From contig NZ_SJEV01000001.1 of assembly GCF_008642235.1 (NCBI RefSeq), positions 2,002,400 through 2,066,399 on the forward strand: a stretch of DNA of 64,000 nt, in the 5' to 3' direction. The position numbers were made by a program, and so were the translations under genes. Every line of letters begins with the position of its first letter. The first letter of the stretch is position 1. Positions 26,306 through 34,349 of this stretch are shown here, piece by piece. Under the pieces are notes generated by a model, which was not told the DNA's origin, did not search any database, and was given only the letters and a program-made list of their open reading frames with translations. The stretch is from Planctomonas psychrotolerans. Lineage in GTDB: Bacteria; Actinomycetota; Actinomycetes; Actinomycetales; Microbacteriaceae.

Positions 26306-26719
26306 ATGGACATCCGCGACCTCACTCCGTCGGATCTCGACGCCGTCACCGCGCTGTGGGAGGAGGCCGGGTTGACGCGGCCGTGGAATCCGCCCGAACG
26401 CGACCTGGAGCGCGCCCTCACCGGCAGCACCTCCACAGTGCTGGGCGGCGTCGATGCCGGCGGTCGTCTGCTCGGCACGGTGATGGTCGGTTCCGACGGG
26501 CACCGAGGGTGGGTCTACTACCTCGCGGTTCGCCAGGAGTGCCGAGGCGCCGGTCTGGGAAGGCAGCTCATGGCCGCCGCCGAGGAGTGGCTCCGGGAGC
26601 GGGGCGCCGTGAAGGTGCAGCTGATGGTGCGCACGACGAATGAGCACGTGCTGGGCTTCTACGACGCGCTCGGGTACGAGGATGCCGACGTCCGGGTGCG
26701 TTCCCAGTGGCTGCGCTGA
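26306..26719 (+). CDS. GNAT family N-acetyltransferase
   Basis: 137 aa. MDIRDLTPSDLDAVTALW at the start, then the acetyl-CoA motif RGAGLGRQLM (the RxxGxG/A pattern) near 86-95, and TNEHVLGFYDALGYE, the usual fourth motif. Length and layout fit the small YpeA-like acetyltransferases. Substrate unknown. The gene is divergent from the oxidoreductase, with an 85-bp gap. GGGAG sits only three bases from the ATG. Confidence 0.88.
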   Translation: MDIRDLTPSDLDAVTALWEEAGLTRPWNPPERDLERALTGSTSTVLGGVDAGGRLLGTVMVGSDGHRGWVYYLAVRQECRGAGLGRQLMAAAEEWLRERGAVKVQLMVRTTNEHVLGFYDALGYEDADVRVRSQWLR

Positions 26720-26762
26720 GATCCGGGCGCCCGAATTCTTCCGGGTGCGGCACACTGGAGCC

Positions 26763-27698
26763 GTGAACGATCGGCGAGAGATGTTGCTGGACACGGCCGC
26801 CCTGTACTACCGCGCGTTCTACGGACTGCCCGACACCCTGAAGTCCCCCGACGGCGTGCCCATCAACGCGGTGCGCGGTCTGCTCGACATGATCGCGCGA
26901 CTCGTGACTGATTTCCGCCCCACCGAGGTGATCGCCTGCTGGGACAACGACTGGCGTCCGCAGTGGCGGGTGGACCTGCTGCCGACGTACAAGGCGCACC
27001 GGGTGGCCGAGGTGGTCGAGGGCGGTTCCGACCTCGAGGAGGAGCCCGATGCCCTCTCGCCGCAGGTGCCAATCATCGTCGACGCGCTCACCGCGCTCGG
27101 CATTCCGATCGTCGGGCTCGCGGACTACGAGGCCGACGACATCATCGGTACTCTGGCCAGCACCTCCCGCCATCCTGTCGACGTGGTCACCGGCGATCGC
27201 GATCTGTTCCAGGTGGTCGACGACGACCGCAAGGTGCGCGTGATCTACACGGCGAGGGGGATGAAGAACCTGGAGATCGTGACCGACGACGTGCTTCGCG
27301 CGAAGTACGGCATCTCACCGAAGCAGTACGCCGACTTCGCCGTGCTCCGGGGCGACGCCTCGGATGGGTTGCCCGGTGTGCCCGGCATCGGAGAGAAGAC
27401 CGCGGCCGCCCTCCTCGACTCGTTCGGCAGCCTCGATGGCATCCTCGCGGCCGCGGAGGCGGGCGGTCCGCGGTCGCCGATGTCGGCGGGGGTGCGGAGC
27501 AAGATTCGGGCCGCCTCCGACTACCTCACCCGGGCGCCCGCCGTGGTCGCCGTCGCCCGGGACCTCGATCTGCCGCCCGTCGAGGCGAGCGTCGGTGTCC
27601 CGGACTCCGGGCGGGCCGAGATCGAGCGTCTCGGCGAGCGCTGGGGGCTCGGTGGATCAGTGGAACGAGTGCTCACCGCGCTCGACCTTCGGGGCTAG
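26763..27698 (+). CDS. 5'-3' exonuclease domain protein (stand-alone PolA-type)
   Basis: 311 aa. The N-terminal nuclease part shows LLDTAALYYRAFYG, CWDNDWRP, YKAHR, DYEADDIIGTLA and VTGDRDLFQ (acidic metal ligands). The helix-hairpin-helix DNA-binding region is DGLPGVPGIGEKTAA near 205. There is no polymerase domain. It probably trims flaps or RNA primers. Start GTG 26763; the ATG six codons later is possible. CACACT lies six bases upstream of the GTG, a weak leaderless-type -10. The 3' end overlaps the opposite-strand CopB-type gene by 42 bases. Confidence 0.9.
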   Translation: MNDRREMLLDTAALYYRAFYGLPDTLKSPDGVPINAVRGLLDMIARLVTDFRPTEVIACWDNDWRPQWRVDLLPTYKAHRVAEVVEGGSDLEEEPDALSPQVPIIVDALTALGIPIVGLADYEADDIIGTLASTSRHPVDVVTGDRDLFQVVDDDRKVRVIYTARGMKNLEIVTDDVLRAKYGISPKQYADFAVLRGDASDGLPGVPGIGEKTAAALLDSFGSLDGILAAAEAGGPRSPMSAGVRSKIRAASDYLTRAPAVVAVARDLDLPPVEASVGVPDSGRAEIERLGERWGLGGSVERVLTALDLRG

Positions 27699-29924
27699 GT
27701 CGATCCGGCGCAGCAACTGCGCATTCAGCGCGACCACGACGGTGGAGACCGACATGAGGAGCGCTCCCACCGCCATGGGCAGCACGAACCCCACGGGGGC
27801 GAGCACCCCGGCGGCGAGGGGCACCGAGATCAGGTTGTAGCCGGCCGCCCACCAGAGGTTCTGCGCCATCTTGCGGTAGCTGGCCCGGGACAGCTCGATC
27901 ACCGACAGCACGGAACGCGGATCGTCGCTGGCCAGGATGACCCCGGCCGAGGCGATGGCGACGTCCGTTCCGGCCCCGATGGCGATGCCGACGTCGGCAC
28001 GGGCGAGAGCGGGGGCGTCGTTCACCCCGTCGCCGACCATGGCCACCCGTCGTCCCTCCCGCTGCAACTCGGCCACCTTCGCGGCCTTGTCCTCCGGGCG
28101 CACGCCCGCGAAGATCCGGTCGATGCCGAGGGCACCGCCAACCGCATCGGCAACCGGCTGGGCGTCCCCGGTGATCATCACGACGGAGATGCCGAGGTCG
28201 TGCAGGGCGGCCACGGCGTCCCGGGACTCGGGCCGGATCTCGTCGGCGAGGCCGAAGGCGCCGGCCACCCGCCCATCGACGAGCACGTGCAGGACGGTCG
28301 CACCCGACTCTCCCCAGGCCGTCGTCTCGGGAAGAGGTTCCACCGCATGCTCTGCCAGCAGGCCGGGTCCCCCCACGCTCACCGCGCGCCCGTCGACCGT
28401 CCCGGTCACCCCCAGCGCGGGGAACGCCCGGAAGTCGGTGGCGCGGGGCACCGCCAGCGAGCGCGTCCGCGCCGCCGCGACGATGGCTCTCGCGAGCGGA
28501 TGCTCGCTGTCGGTCTCCACGGCCGCCGCCCAGCGGAGCAGCTCGTCCTCACTGACGTTCCGGGTCGCGATGAACGACACCGCCGGCTCGCCCCGGGTCA
28601 GCGTCCCCGTCTTGTCGAAGAGCACCGCATCGACCGTGCGCATGCTCTCCAGGGCGAGGCGGTCCTTCACCAGCACACCGGCTTTCGCGGCCCGCTCCGT
28701 GGCGATCGACACCACAAGCGGGATGGCGAGCCCCAGTGCGTGCGGGCAGGCGATCACCAGCACGGTGATGGTGCGGATGACGGCATCGTCCGGGCTGCCG
28801 GAGAGCGACCAGGCGACCGCGGTGAGCACGGCCGCGGCCAGAGCGAACCAGAACAACCAACCGGCAGCGGTGTCGGCGATGCGTTGCGCGCGCGACGACG
28901 AGTTCTGCGCGTCGGTGACCAGTCGCTGGATCCCCGCCAGTGCCGTGTCGTCGCCGACCGCGGTGACCCGCACCCGGAGCGCCGAGTCGGTGGCCACCGT
29001 GCCCGCGACGACGCGGTCGCCGACGGTCCGGCGCACGGGACGCGACTCGCCCGTGATCATCGACTCGTCCACGTCGGCCGACCCCTCGGTGACCGCACCG
29101 TCGGCGGGAACGCGCCCGCCGGGCCGCACGACCACCACGTCGCCGAGGCGCAGGTCGGCCGGGCGAACGGTCACCACGTCGTCCCCGTCCACCCGTTCCG
29201 CCTCGTCGGGAAGCAGCGCGGCCAGGGACTCGAGCGCCGACGACGTCTGCGCCAGCGAACGCATCTCGATCCAGTGTCCGAGGAGCATGATCACGATGAG
29301 GAGCGCCAACTCCCACCAGAAGTCGAGCTCGTGCGCGAGCAGGCCGAGGTTCGCGCCCCAGGATGCGACGAAGGCGACGGTGATGGCCAGGGCGATGAGC
29401 AGCATCATGCCGGGTCTGCGGGCCCGCAGTTCGCGCACCGCCCCGGAGAGGAATGGCCGCCCGCCCCACACGTACATGACGGTGCCCAGCACCGGCGACA
29501 TCCACGCGACCCAGCCCGCATCGGGAAGGCGGTAGCCGAGGATCATCGCGAACATGCCGCTGAACCCGACCACGGCGAGCGAGAGCGCGAGCATGGCCCA
29601 GAAGAGGCGGCGGAACTGGGTGACGTGATCGCCGTGGCCGCCGTGGCCGTCGTGACCGTCGTGACCGTCGTGACCGTCGTGACCGTCGTGACCGTCGTGC
29701 TCCGCCTGTCCCGCGGGGGACCCGTGCTCGCCGTCACCGTGTCCCGCGTCCGGACCGGGATTCCTCCGCTTTCCGGCAACCGCGGGGTCCTGTTCCGCGT
29801 GGTCGTCCTGTCTTGGCTGGTCATTCTGTCCCGGCTGGTCATCCTGTCCCGGGTGCGCGTCATGATCCGCGTGCGCCGCACGCGCCCGGCGGTGTGCTCC
29901 ATCGGTCGTCCGAATCCTCGTCAT
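27657..29924 (-). CDS. copB: CopB-type copper/silver-translocating P-type ATPase
   Basis: 755 aa. His/Asp-rich N-terminus with (HDG) repeats at about 76-96 instead of CxxC domains, then eight predicted membrane helices. Ion motif ACPHALG with C393-P394-H395: the CPH form marks the CopB (P1B-3) group rather than CPC CopA. Actuator TGES, phosphorylated D437 in DKTGTLT, SEHPLA, and GDGVNDAPA are present. It should export Cu or Ag. No ribosome binding site precedes the ATG, and the promoter ends seven bases away, so a leaderless mRNA is likely. Copper control is suggested by a CsoR-like operator. Confidence 0.93.
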   Translation of the reverse strand: MTRIRTTDGAHRRARAAHADHDAHPGQDDQPGQNDQPRQDDHAEQDPAVAGKRRNPGPDAGHGDGEHGSPAGQAEHDGHDGHDGHDGHDGHDGHGGHGDHVTQFRRLFWAMLALSLAVVGFSGMFAMILGYRLPDAGWVAWMSPVLGTVMYVWGGRPFLSGAVRELRARRPGMMLLIALAITVAFVASWGANLGLLAHELDFWWELALLIVIMLLGHWIEMRSLAQTSSALESLAALLPDEAERVDGDDVVTVRPADLRLGDVVVVRPGGRVPADGAVTEGSADVDESMITGESRPVRRTVGDRVVAGTVATDSALRVRVTAVGDDTALAGIQRLVTDAQNSSSRAQRIADTAAGWLFWFALAAAVLTAVAWSLSGSPDDAVIRTITVLVIACPHALGLAIPLVVSIATERAAKAGVLVKDRLALESMRTVDAVLFDKTGTLTRGEPAVSFIATRNVSEDELLRWAAAVETDSEHPLARAIVAAARTRSLAVPRATDFRAFPALGVTGTVDGRAVSVGGPGLLAEHAVEPLPETTAWGESGATVLHVLVDGRVAGAFGLADEIRPESRDAVAALHDLGISVVMITGDAQPVADAVGGALGIDRIFAGVRPEDKAAKVAELQREGRRVAMVGDGVNDAPALARADVGIAIGAGTDVAIASAGVILASDDPRSVLSVIELSRASYRKMAQNLWWAAGYNLISVPLAAGVLAPVGFVLPMAVGALLMSVSTVVVALNAQLLRRIDLAPKVERGEHSFH
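29641..29700. repeat. Nonanucleotide tandem repeat inside the CopB-type gene
   Basis: About six tandem copies of GACCGTCGT encode the HDG repeats in the His-rich N-terminus. It stays in frame, so copy number could change without breaking the gene. Confidence 0.85.
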
Positions 29925-29931
29925 GGCGCTG

Positions 29932-29960
29932 AATCTATACCCCTAGGGGGTATGTGTCAA
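29932..29960 (-). promoter_or_regulatory. Copper-controlled promoter with CsoR-like operator
   Basis: On the minus strand TTGACA (29960-29955), 17-base spacer, TAGATT (29937-29932), and the ATG begins seven bases further on. The spacer and -10 contain TACCCCTAGGGGGTA (29938-29952; TAGGGG core with near-perfect inverted arms), the known form of CsoR operators. CsoR bound there would block polymerase until Cu(I) binds it. No csoR gene is in the window. Confidence 0.86.
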
Positions 29961-30138
29961 CGGGCCCGCAGGGGAGTTCTCCGGTGCGCGGGCGCCGCGC
30001 TGGATCGACCGGGAACGCTACGCACCCTCCTACGGGGGCGTGTGCCGGATGCGGGTGACGGTTATCGTTCCGGTGGGGTCGCGTGATGCGAACCCTACGA
30101 ACGCCGCGCCAGGCGGAACACTCTCGGGGGGAGTACTC

Positions 30139-31521
30139 ATGGGGTTCAATGCGCGCACACGGTGGTGCGTCGGTGGAGCGTTCTTCGCAGTGCTGATCGG
30201 AACCGCGGTGGTGCCGCCCGCCTCCGCGCTGGCCGCCCCCGTGCCGTCCTCGTCTGCGTCCTCCTCGTCCTCGTCCTCGTCGGCATCGCCCGGTTCGGTG
30301 CTGTCGGTGGGGGGCACTGCTCTCGCCGGGTCGACCCGGTCGAGCGGTACATTCGTGGTCGGGGCGAACGCGCCGCAGGGAGCGAAGGTGAAGTTCAAGA
30401 TCGACGGGACCTACCTGGGGCAGGACAGCACGCCGCCGTACACCTGGCCGATCAGCACGGGAACCGGGCGTCACAAGATCGACGCCCGGTGGAGCGGGGG
30501 ACGGGTAAATGCCCGATTCCAGGTGACCGTCGACGAAGGAGAACCCGTACCGGCACCCGCACCTGCGCCCGCGCCCGCACCGGCGCCCGCCCAGCCGACG
30601 CCGCCGGTCGCCGCGCCCGCGCCAGCGCCCGGGGCCGCCGCCGTGGTGCGGGTCGCCACGTCGGCAGAGCTCACGGCGGCGCTCGCCGCCGCCCGCCCGG
30701 GGCAGACCATCGAACTGGCGGACGGGTCCTACGTCGGCCGTTTCGCATCCGCCGCGTCGGGGACCGCATCCGCACCGATCGTGCTCTCCGGTAGTCGCCG
30801 GGCGATCCTCAGCACCGGCACCGTCACCTCCGGTTACGGGCTCCACCTCACCGGCAGCCACTGGCGGGTGAGCGGACTCTCCGTCACGCGATCGGGGAAG
30901 GGCATCGTGCTCGACGGATCCCGGCATACCACGATCAGCGGCGTCGACGTGGGCTTCATCGGCGCCGAGGCCGTGCACTTCCGCACCACCAGCAGCGACG
31001 GCGTGATCGAGGACTCGATCATCCATGACACCGGGCTCGACAAGCCCGCCTACGGCGAGGGCGTCTACATCGGCACCGCCAAGAGCAACTGGAAGTCGAT
31101 CATGGGGTCGTCGTCGGTGCCGGACCGATCCGACCGCGTCGTCGTGCGCGGCAACCGCATCTTCAACACCACCGCGGAGGGCGTGGATGTGAAGGAGGGC
31201 ACGACCGGCGGCAGCATCGTCGGCAACGTCTTCACGAACTCGGGGCACTCGGGGGAGAACTACGCGGACTCCTGGGTCGACATCAAGGGCAACGGCTACC
31301 GGGTCACGGGCAATTCCGGCTCCGGCACGAAGCTCGACGCCTTCCAGGTGCACACCGTGCTGTCCGGTTGGGGCGCGGACACCGTGTTCGCGGACAACAC
31401 GGTGCTGGGCGGAGTACCGGGGTATGAGGTCTGGGTGCAGTCCGGCCCGCTCCGCACCCTCATCGACTGCGGACCCACCGGGGCCGCTCGGGGCAAGTCC
31501 AACATCCCCTGCACCGCCTGA
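30139..31521 (+). CDS. Secreted protein with right-handed parallel beta-helix
   Basis: 460 aa. Signal peptide at about 1-32 (RWCVGGAFFAVLIGTAVVPPASALAA). A short Ig-like segment at about 50-135, then a Pro-Ala linker (about 136-160). A parallel beta-helix at about 170-460 has the NosD/pectate-lyase look. Conserved pieces YGEGVYIGT and TAEGVDVKEGT recur in the C-terminal domain of the 1223-aa protein at 52272, and both end with an NxPC motif. Sugar binding or cleavage at the cell surface is possible; no catalytic residues can be named with confidence. RBS GGGGGAG. Confidence 0.8.
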   Translation: MGFNARTRWCVGGAFFAVLIGTAVVPPASALAAPVPSSSASSSSSSSSASPGSVLSVGGTALAGSTRSSGTFVVGANAPQGAKVKFKIDGTYLGQDSTPPYTWPISTGTGRHKIDARWSGGRVNARFQVTVDEGEPVPAPAPAPAPAPAPAQPTPPVAAPAPAPGAAAVVRVATSAELTAALAAARPGQTIELADGSYVGRFASAASGTASAPIVLSGSRRAILSTGTVTSGYGLHLTGSHWRVSGLSVTRSGKGIVLDGSRHTTISGVDVGFIGAEAVHFRTTSSDGVIEDSIIHDTGLDKPAYGEGVYIGTAKSNWKSIMGSSSVPDRSDRVVVRGNRIFNTTAEGVDVKEGTTGGSIVGNVFTNSGHSGENYADSWVDIKGNGYRVTGNSGSGTKLDAFQVHTVLSGWGADTVFADNTVLGGVPGYEVWVQSGPLRTLIDCGPTGAARGKSNIPCTA

Positions 31522-31525
31522 ACAC

Positions 31526-31567
31526 GGAATAGGGCCCGCCCGGACGCATCCGGGCGGGCCCTATTCC
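31526..31567. terminator. Bidirectional terminator after the beta-helix gene
   Basis: Perfect 19-bp stem (31526-31544 with 31549-31567) around a CGCA loop, extended outward by CACG/CGTG. It lies between convergent genes. No long T-run, but the stem is very stable. Confidence 0.82.
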
Positions 31568-31599
31568 CGTGTTCGCACGGAGCCCCAAGCAGACGGAGG

Positions 31600-31932
31600 T
31601 CAGCGGGCCGGTGGGCCCTCCAGCATCGCCGGCACGAGCGGAACGGGCTGGCCGACCCAGTCGTTGCCGCTCCACCAGCGCACGGAGAACGGATCCTCGA
31701 CCGTCTCGTACCAGCCGGGAGCGAGCGCAGAGCCCTGCTCGGCACCCGGGCATCCCGCGTCGGCCCGCCGGGAGCGGAGGGTTCGGAGGGCGAGCGGGCT
31801 CGCCAGCAGTGCCGTCAGGTTGTCCGACCACACGCGGGATGCGGAGCGGTCGGGGTGGCATCCCGGAAACGCCTCGTCGGCGAGGAGCGACGCCGGTGCC
31901 GTCGCCGACCGCTTGGTTCTGGAGAATGCCAT
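31600..31932 (-). CDS. DUF2510-like small protein
   Basis: 110 aa. The C-terminal part APGWYETVEDPFSVRWWSG and NDWVGQ matches the DUF2510 pattern (GWYxDP ... RYWDG ... W), common in actinobacterial surface or membrane-linked proteins. The N-terminal part is basic and unlike the family. No signal peptide or membrane helix is visible. Start: ATG after GGGGGCG. It stops just short of the terminator and has no partner gene. Confidence 0.6.
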   Translation of the reverse strand: MAFSRTKRSATAPASLLADEAFPGCHPDRSASRVWSDNLTALLASPLALRTLRSRRADAGCPGAEQGSALAPGWYETVEDPFSVRWWSGNDWVGQPVPLVPAMLEGPPAR

Positions 31933-32129
31933 GTAATCGCCCCCGAATCGCCGGACACCGGGAAGAGGTGCCAGGACCCTCACGCTAGACCGGATCCCGT
32001 GCCCGAGGCAGTGTGCCCTCGGCACCAGTTCGGGTGCCACAGCCCGCGACCGGGCGCCCGTCACCGGTGTGCGGCACTGGGTGCGGAGCCCCGCGTGCGC
32101 CCCGTTCGGGGAGGTGGACCCGTTCTTCC

Positions 32130-32156
32130 TTACCTGCGGGAATCGCCGGTCGATAG
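32130..32156 (+). promoter_or_regulatory. Sigma-28-type promoter of flbD-motA-motB
   Basis: TTAC (32130-32133), 16-base spacer, TCGATAG (32150-32156) preceded by G. One base differs from the CCGATAG of the other four, but spacing and -35 are identical. The leader to flbD is about 32 nt. Confidence 0.72.
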
Positions 32157-32194
32157 TGCACGCTGACGGCCACAGGTGCCGCAGGGAACCGGGG

Positions 32195-32500
32195 ATGGAC
32201 AGGATGATCGTTGTCACACGACTAAACGACAGTCGTTTCGCGATCAACCCCGACCTGATCGAGCGCATCCACTCCAATCCCGACACGACGCTCGTGATGG
32301 TGGACGGGGCCAAGTACATCGTCACCGAGACCATGGACGAGGTGATCGACGCGATCGCGTCCTACCGCGCCCGCGTCATCGGCCTCGCCTACGGGACACC
32401 GGTGGAGACGCGCGCGCCCAGCCACCTGGGTCTCGTGCCGACGGAACCGCACGCCGGCGAGCAGCACCCGGCCGTACCCCTGCGACCAAGGAAGAAGTAA
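32195..32500 (+). CDS. flbD: FlbD family flagellar protein
   Basis: About 101 aa. MIVVTRLNDSRFAINPDLIE, then TLVMVDGAKYIVTETMDEV matches FlbD, a small protein next to motAB in many flagellar clusters with an unclear role. The family usually has about 70 residues; here about 30 extra polar residues follow (TRAPSHLGLVPTE...). Start 32195 or the ATG three codons later; the shorter form fits family N-termini better. TAATG overlap with motA. Confidence 0.87.
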   Translation: MDRMIVVTRLNDSRFAINPDLIERIHSNPDTTLVMVDGAKYIVTETMDEVIDAIASYRARVIGLAYGTPVETRAPSHLGLVPTEPHAGEQHPAVPLRPRKK

Positions 32501-33282
32501 TGGATCCCGCAACCCTCATCGGCCTCGTGGTCGCATTCGGTGCCCTGTACGGGATGATGACGATCGAGGGTGTGCACCTGGAAGCCGTGCTGCTTCCCGC
32601 GCCCCTCATCCTCGTCTTCGGCGCCACCATCGCGGTGGGTATCGCCGGGGGAACCCTGAAAGACGCGTTCGGCTCCTTCAAGTCCATCCCGCGCGCCTTC
32701 CGGGGCAAGACCACGCCCCCGCAGGCGGTCATCGACAACGTCGTGGCGCTCGCCGAGAAGGCGCGGAGCGACGGACTGCTGTCCCTCGAGCAGGAAGCGG
32801 AGAGCGCCGACGACCCGTTCCTCAAGGGCGCGCTGCAGAACATCGCCGACGGCACCGACGGCGAGGAGTTGCGGATGCTGCTCGAGGACGAGATCACCTC
32901 CAAGGCCGCCGCCGACCGTACGGCGTCGAAGTTCTTCACCAGCCTCGGCGGGTACGCGCCCACCGTAGGCATCATCGGCACCGTCGTGTCGCTCATCCAC
33001 GTGCTGGAGAACCTCTCCTCACCCGACAAGCTCGGCCCGCTGATCGCGGCCGCCTTCGTCGCCACCCTCTGGGGCCTGCTCTCCGCCAACTTCATCTGGC
33101 TGCCCATCGGAGCTCGCCTCAAGCGCCTCTCCGACCTCGAAGTGGCCCGCATGACGCTCATCATGGAGGGGGTCCTCGCGGTGCAGGCGGGCAGTCAGCC
33201 GCGCCTGCTCGGCGAGCGTCTGCGCGCCATGGTGCCGAACAGCGCCCCGCCGAAAGCGGCCAAAGCGGCCAAAGCGGCATGA
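32500..33282 (+). CDS. motA: Flagellar motor stator protein MotA
   Basis: 260 aa, four membrane helices. The cytoplasmic loop contains RGKTTPPQAVIDNVVALAE (about 63-81). The conserved PTVGIIGTVVSLIHVLENL and AAFVATLWGLLSANFIWLP are the third and fourth helices. It forms the proton/ion channel with MotB. The ATG is in TAATG with the flbD stop, after AAGGAAG. A Lys/Ala tail (AAKAAKAA) ends it. Confidence 0.95.
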   Translation: MDPATLIGLVVAFGALYGMMTIEGVHLEAVLLPAPLILVFGATIAVGIAGGTLKDAFGSFKSIPRAFRGKTTPPQAVIDNVVALAEKARSDGLLSLEQEAESADDPFLKGALQNIADGTDGEELRMLLEDEITSKAAADRTASKFFTSLGGYAPTVGIIGTVVSLIHVLENLSSPDKLGPLIAAAFVATLWGLLSANFIWLPIGARLKRLSDLEVARMTLIMEGVLAVQAGSQPRLLGERLRAMVPNSAPPKAAKAAKAA

Positions 33283-34172
33283 GCGGGCGCGTCCGCGGTC
33301 GCTCCCGCGGTCAGCACGAGGAAGCGGAGGAGCATCCGGACGAGCGGTGGATGGCGTCCTACATGGACATGATCACCGTGCTCATGTGCCTGTTCCTCGT
33401 ACTCTTCGCCATGTCCACCGTCGACCAGGAGAAGTACGTCAAGCTCCGGGACTCCCTCGCCACCGGATTCGGTGCCGTGGAGATGGGTGCCGTCGACACC
33501 GCCGAGGGCATCGTCGTTCCCGCCGAGCTGCTGGACGAGGAGAATCTCGGTCTCACCGACGCCGAGCTCGCCGCGATCGAGGTGCATGACCTGCAGGCCA
33601 TCCAGTCCGCGATCGCCGAGAGCCTCGCGGCCAAGGGACTGTCCGAGTCCGTGGCGTTCGAGATCACCGAACGCGGACTCACCGTGCGTCTCGTCGGCTC
33701 CGAGACCTTCTTCGACTCGAACAGTGCGGTGCTGAGCGCGCAGGCCAGGCAGGTGCTCGACTCGGTGTCGCCCGCCGTGTCCGGCTCGCCCCGCGACGTG
33801 TCGGTGGAGGGTCATGCCGACATGCGCAGCACCGCAGCGCCGTACCCGACGAACTGGGAGCTGTCCGCGGCGCGCGCCACGGGCGTGCTCCGCGACATGG
33901 TCGAGCGGGGTGGTGAACCGCAGGAGCGCATCCAGGCCGTCGGGTTCGGTGCCGCGCGCCCCCTCGCGGCCGGCACCGGCGCCGCCGAGCTCGCCCTCAA
34001 CCGGCGGGTGGACATCGTGGTGCTGTCCAGTCAGTCGCAGGACGTGAACGCGCTGCTTCCCGGAGTGGCCGCCGGAGAGGATGCGGGCACCCCGGAGGCG
34101 CCGCCCAAGGAGGAGAAGAAGAAGAAACCCGTGGAGGCTGCGAAGGACGATTCGCACGGCTCGGGCCACTGA
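33279..34172 (+). CDS. motB: Flagellar motor stator protein MotB
   Basis: 297 aa. One membrane helix at about 28-46 with the essential Asp at D30 (SYMDMITVLMCLF). The OmpA-like peptidoglycan-binding domain is at about 165-255 (VEGHADMRS, NWELSAARATGVLRDM). The tail is charged and Lys-rich. MotB anchors the stator to the wall. GTGA-type overlap with motA. fliL, common here in other actinobacteria, is missing. Confidence 0.95.
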   Translation: MSGRVRGRSRGQHEEAEEHPDERWMASYMDMITVLMCLFLVLFAMSTVDQEKYVKLRDSLATGFGAVEMGAVDTAEGIVVPAELLDEENLGLTDAELAAIEVHDLQAIQSAIAESLAAKGLSESVAFEITERGLTVRLVGSETFFDSNSAVLSAQARQVLDSVSPAVSGSPRDVSVEGHADMRSTAAPYPTNWELSAARATGVLRDMVERGGEPQERIQAVGFGAARPLAAGTGAAELALNRRVDIVVLSSQSQDVNALLPGVAAGEDAGTPEAPPKEEKKKKPVEAAKDDSHGSGH

Positions 34173-34314
34173 AGCCCGGCTCGGGCGCCGTGCGGGGGCG
34201 GGTCGACCCGTAGGTCCTGAGACTCGCGGGAGCGTCACGACCCGGAGGGGCCCAGGACCCGCGGGGGCTGCGGGCGCCCCCGGCGTCGCGCCCCACATTG
34301 CTCCGGAAAACCGC

Positions 34315-34341
34315 TAACGCGCCCCCGGATACGGCCGATAG
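34315..34341 (+). promoter_or_regulatory. Sigma-28-type promoter of the fliM operon
   Basis: TAAC (34315-34318), 16-base spacer, CCGATAG (34335-34341) preceded by G. The fliM GTG starts eight bases after the last G, so transcription should begin at or near the start codon itself. Confidence 0.84.
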
Positions 34342-34349
34342 TCCTCGGT

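Noticed and set aside
34261-34300. Hairpin of GGGGGC/GCCCCC after motB as terminator
   Set aside because: Short, no T-run, and just GC-rich sequence; too weak to list as a feature.
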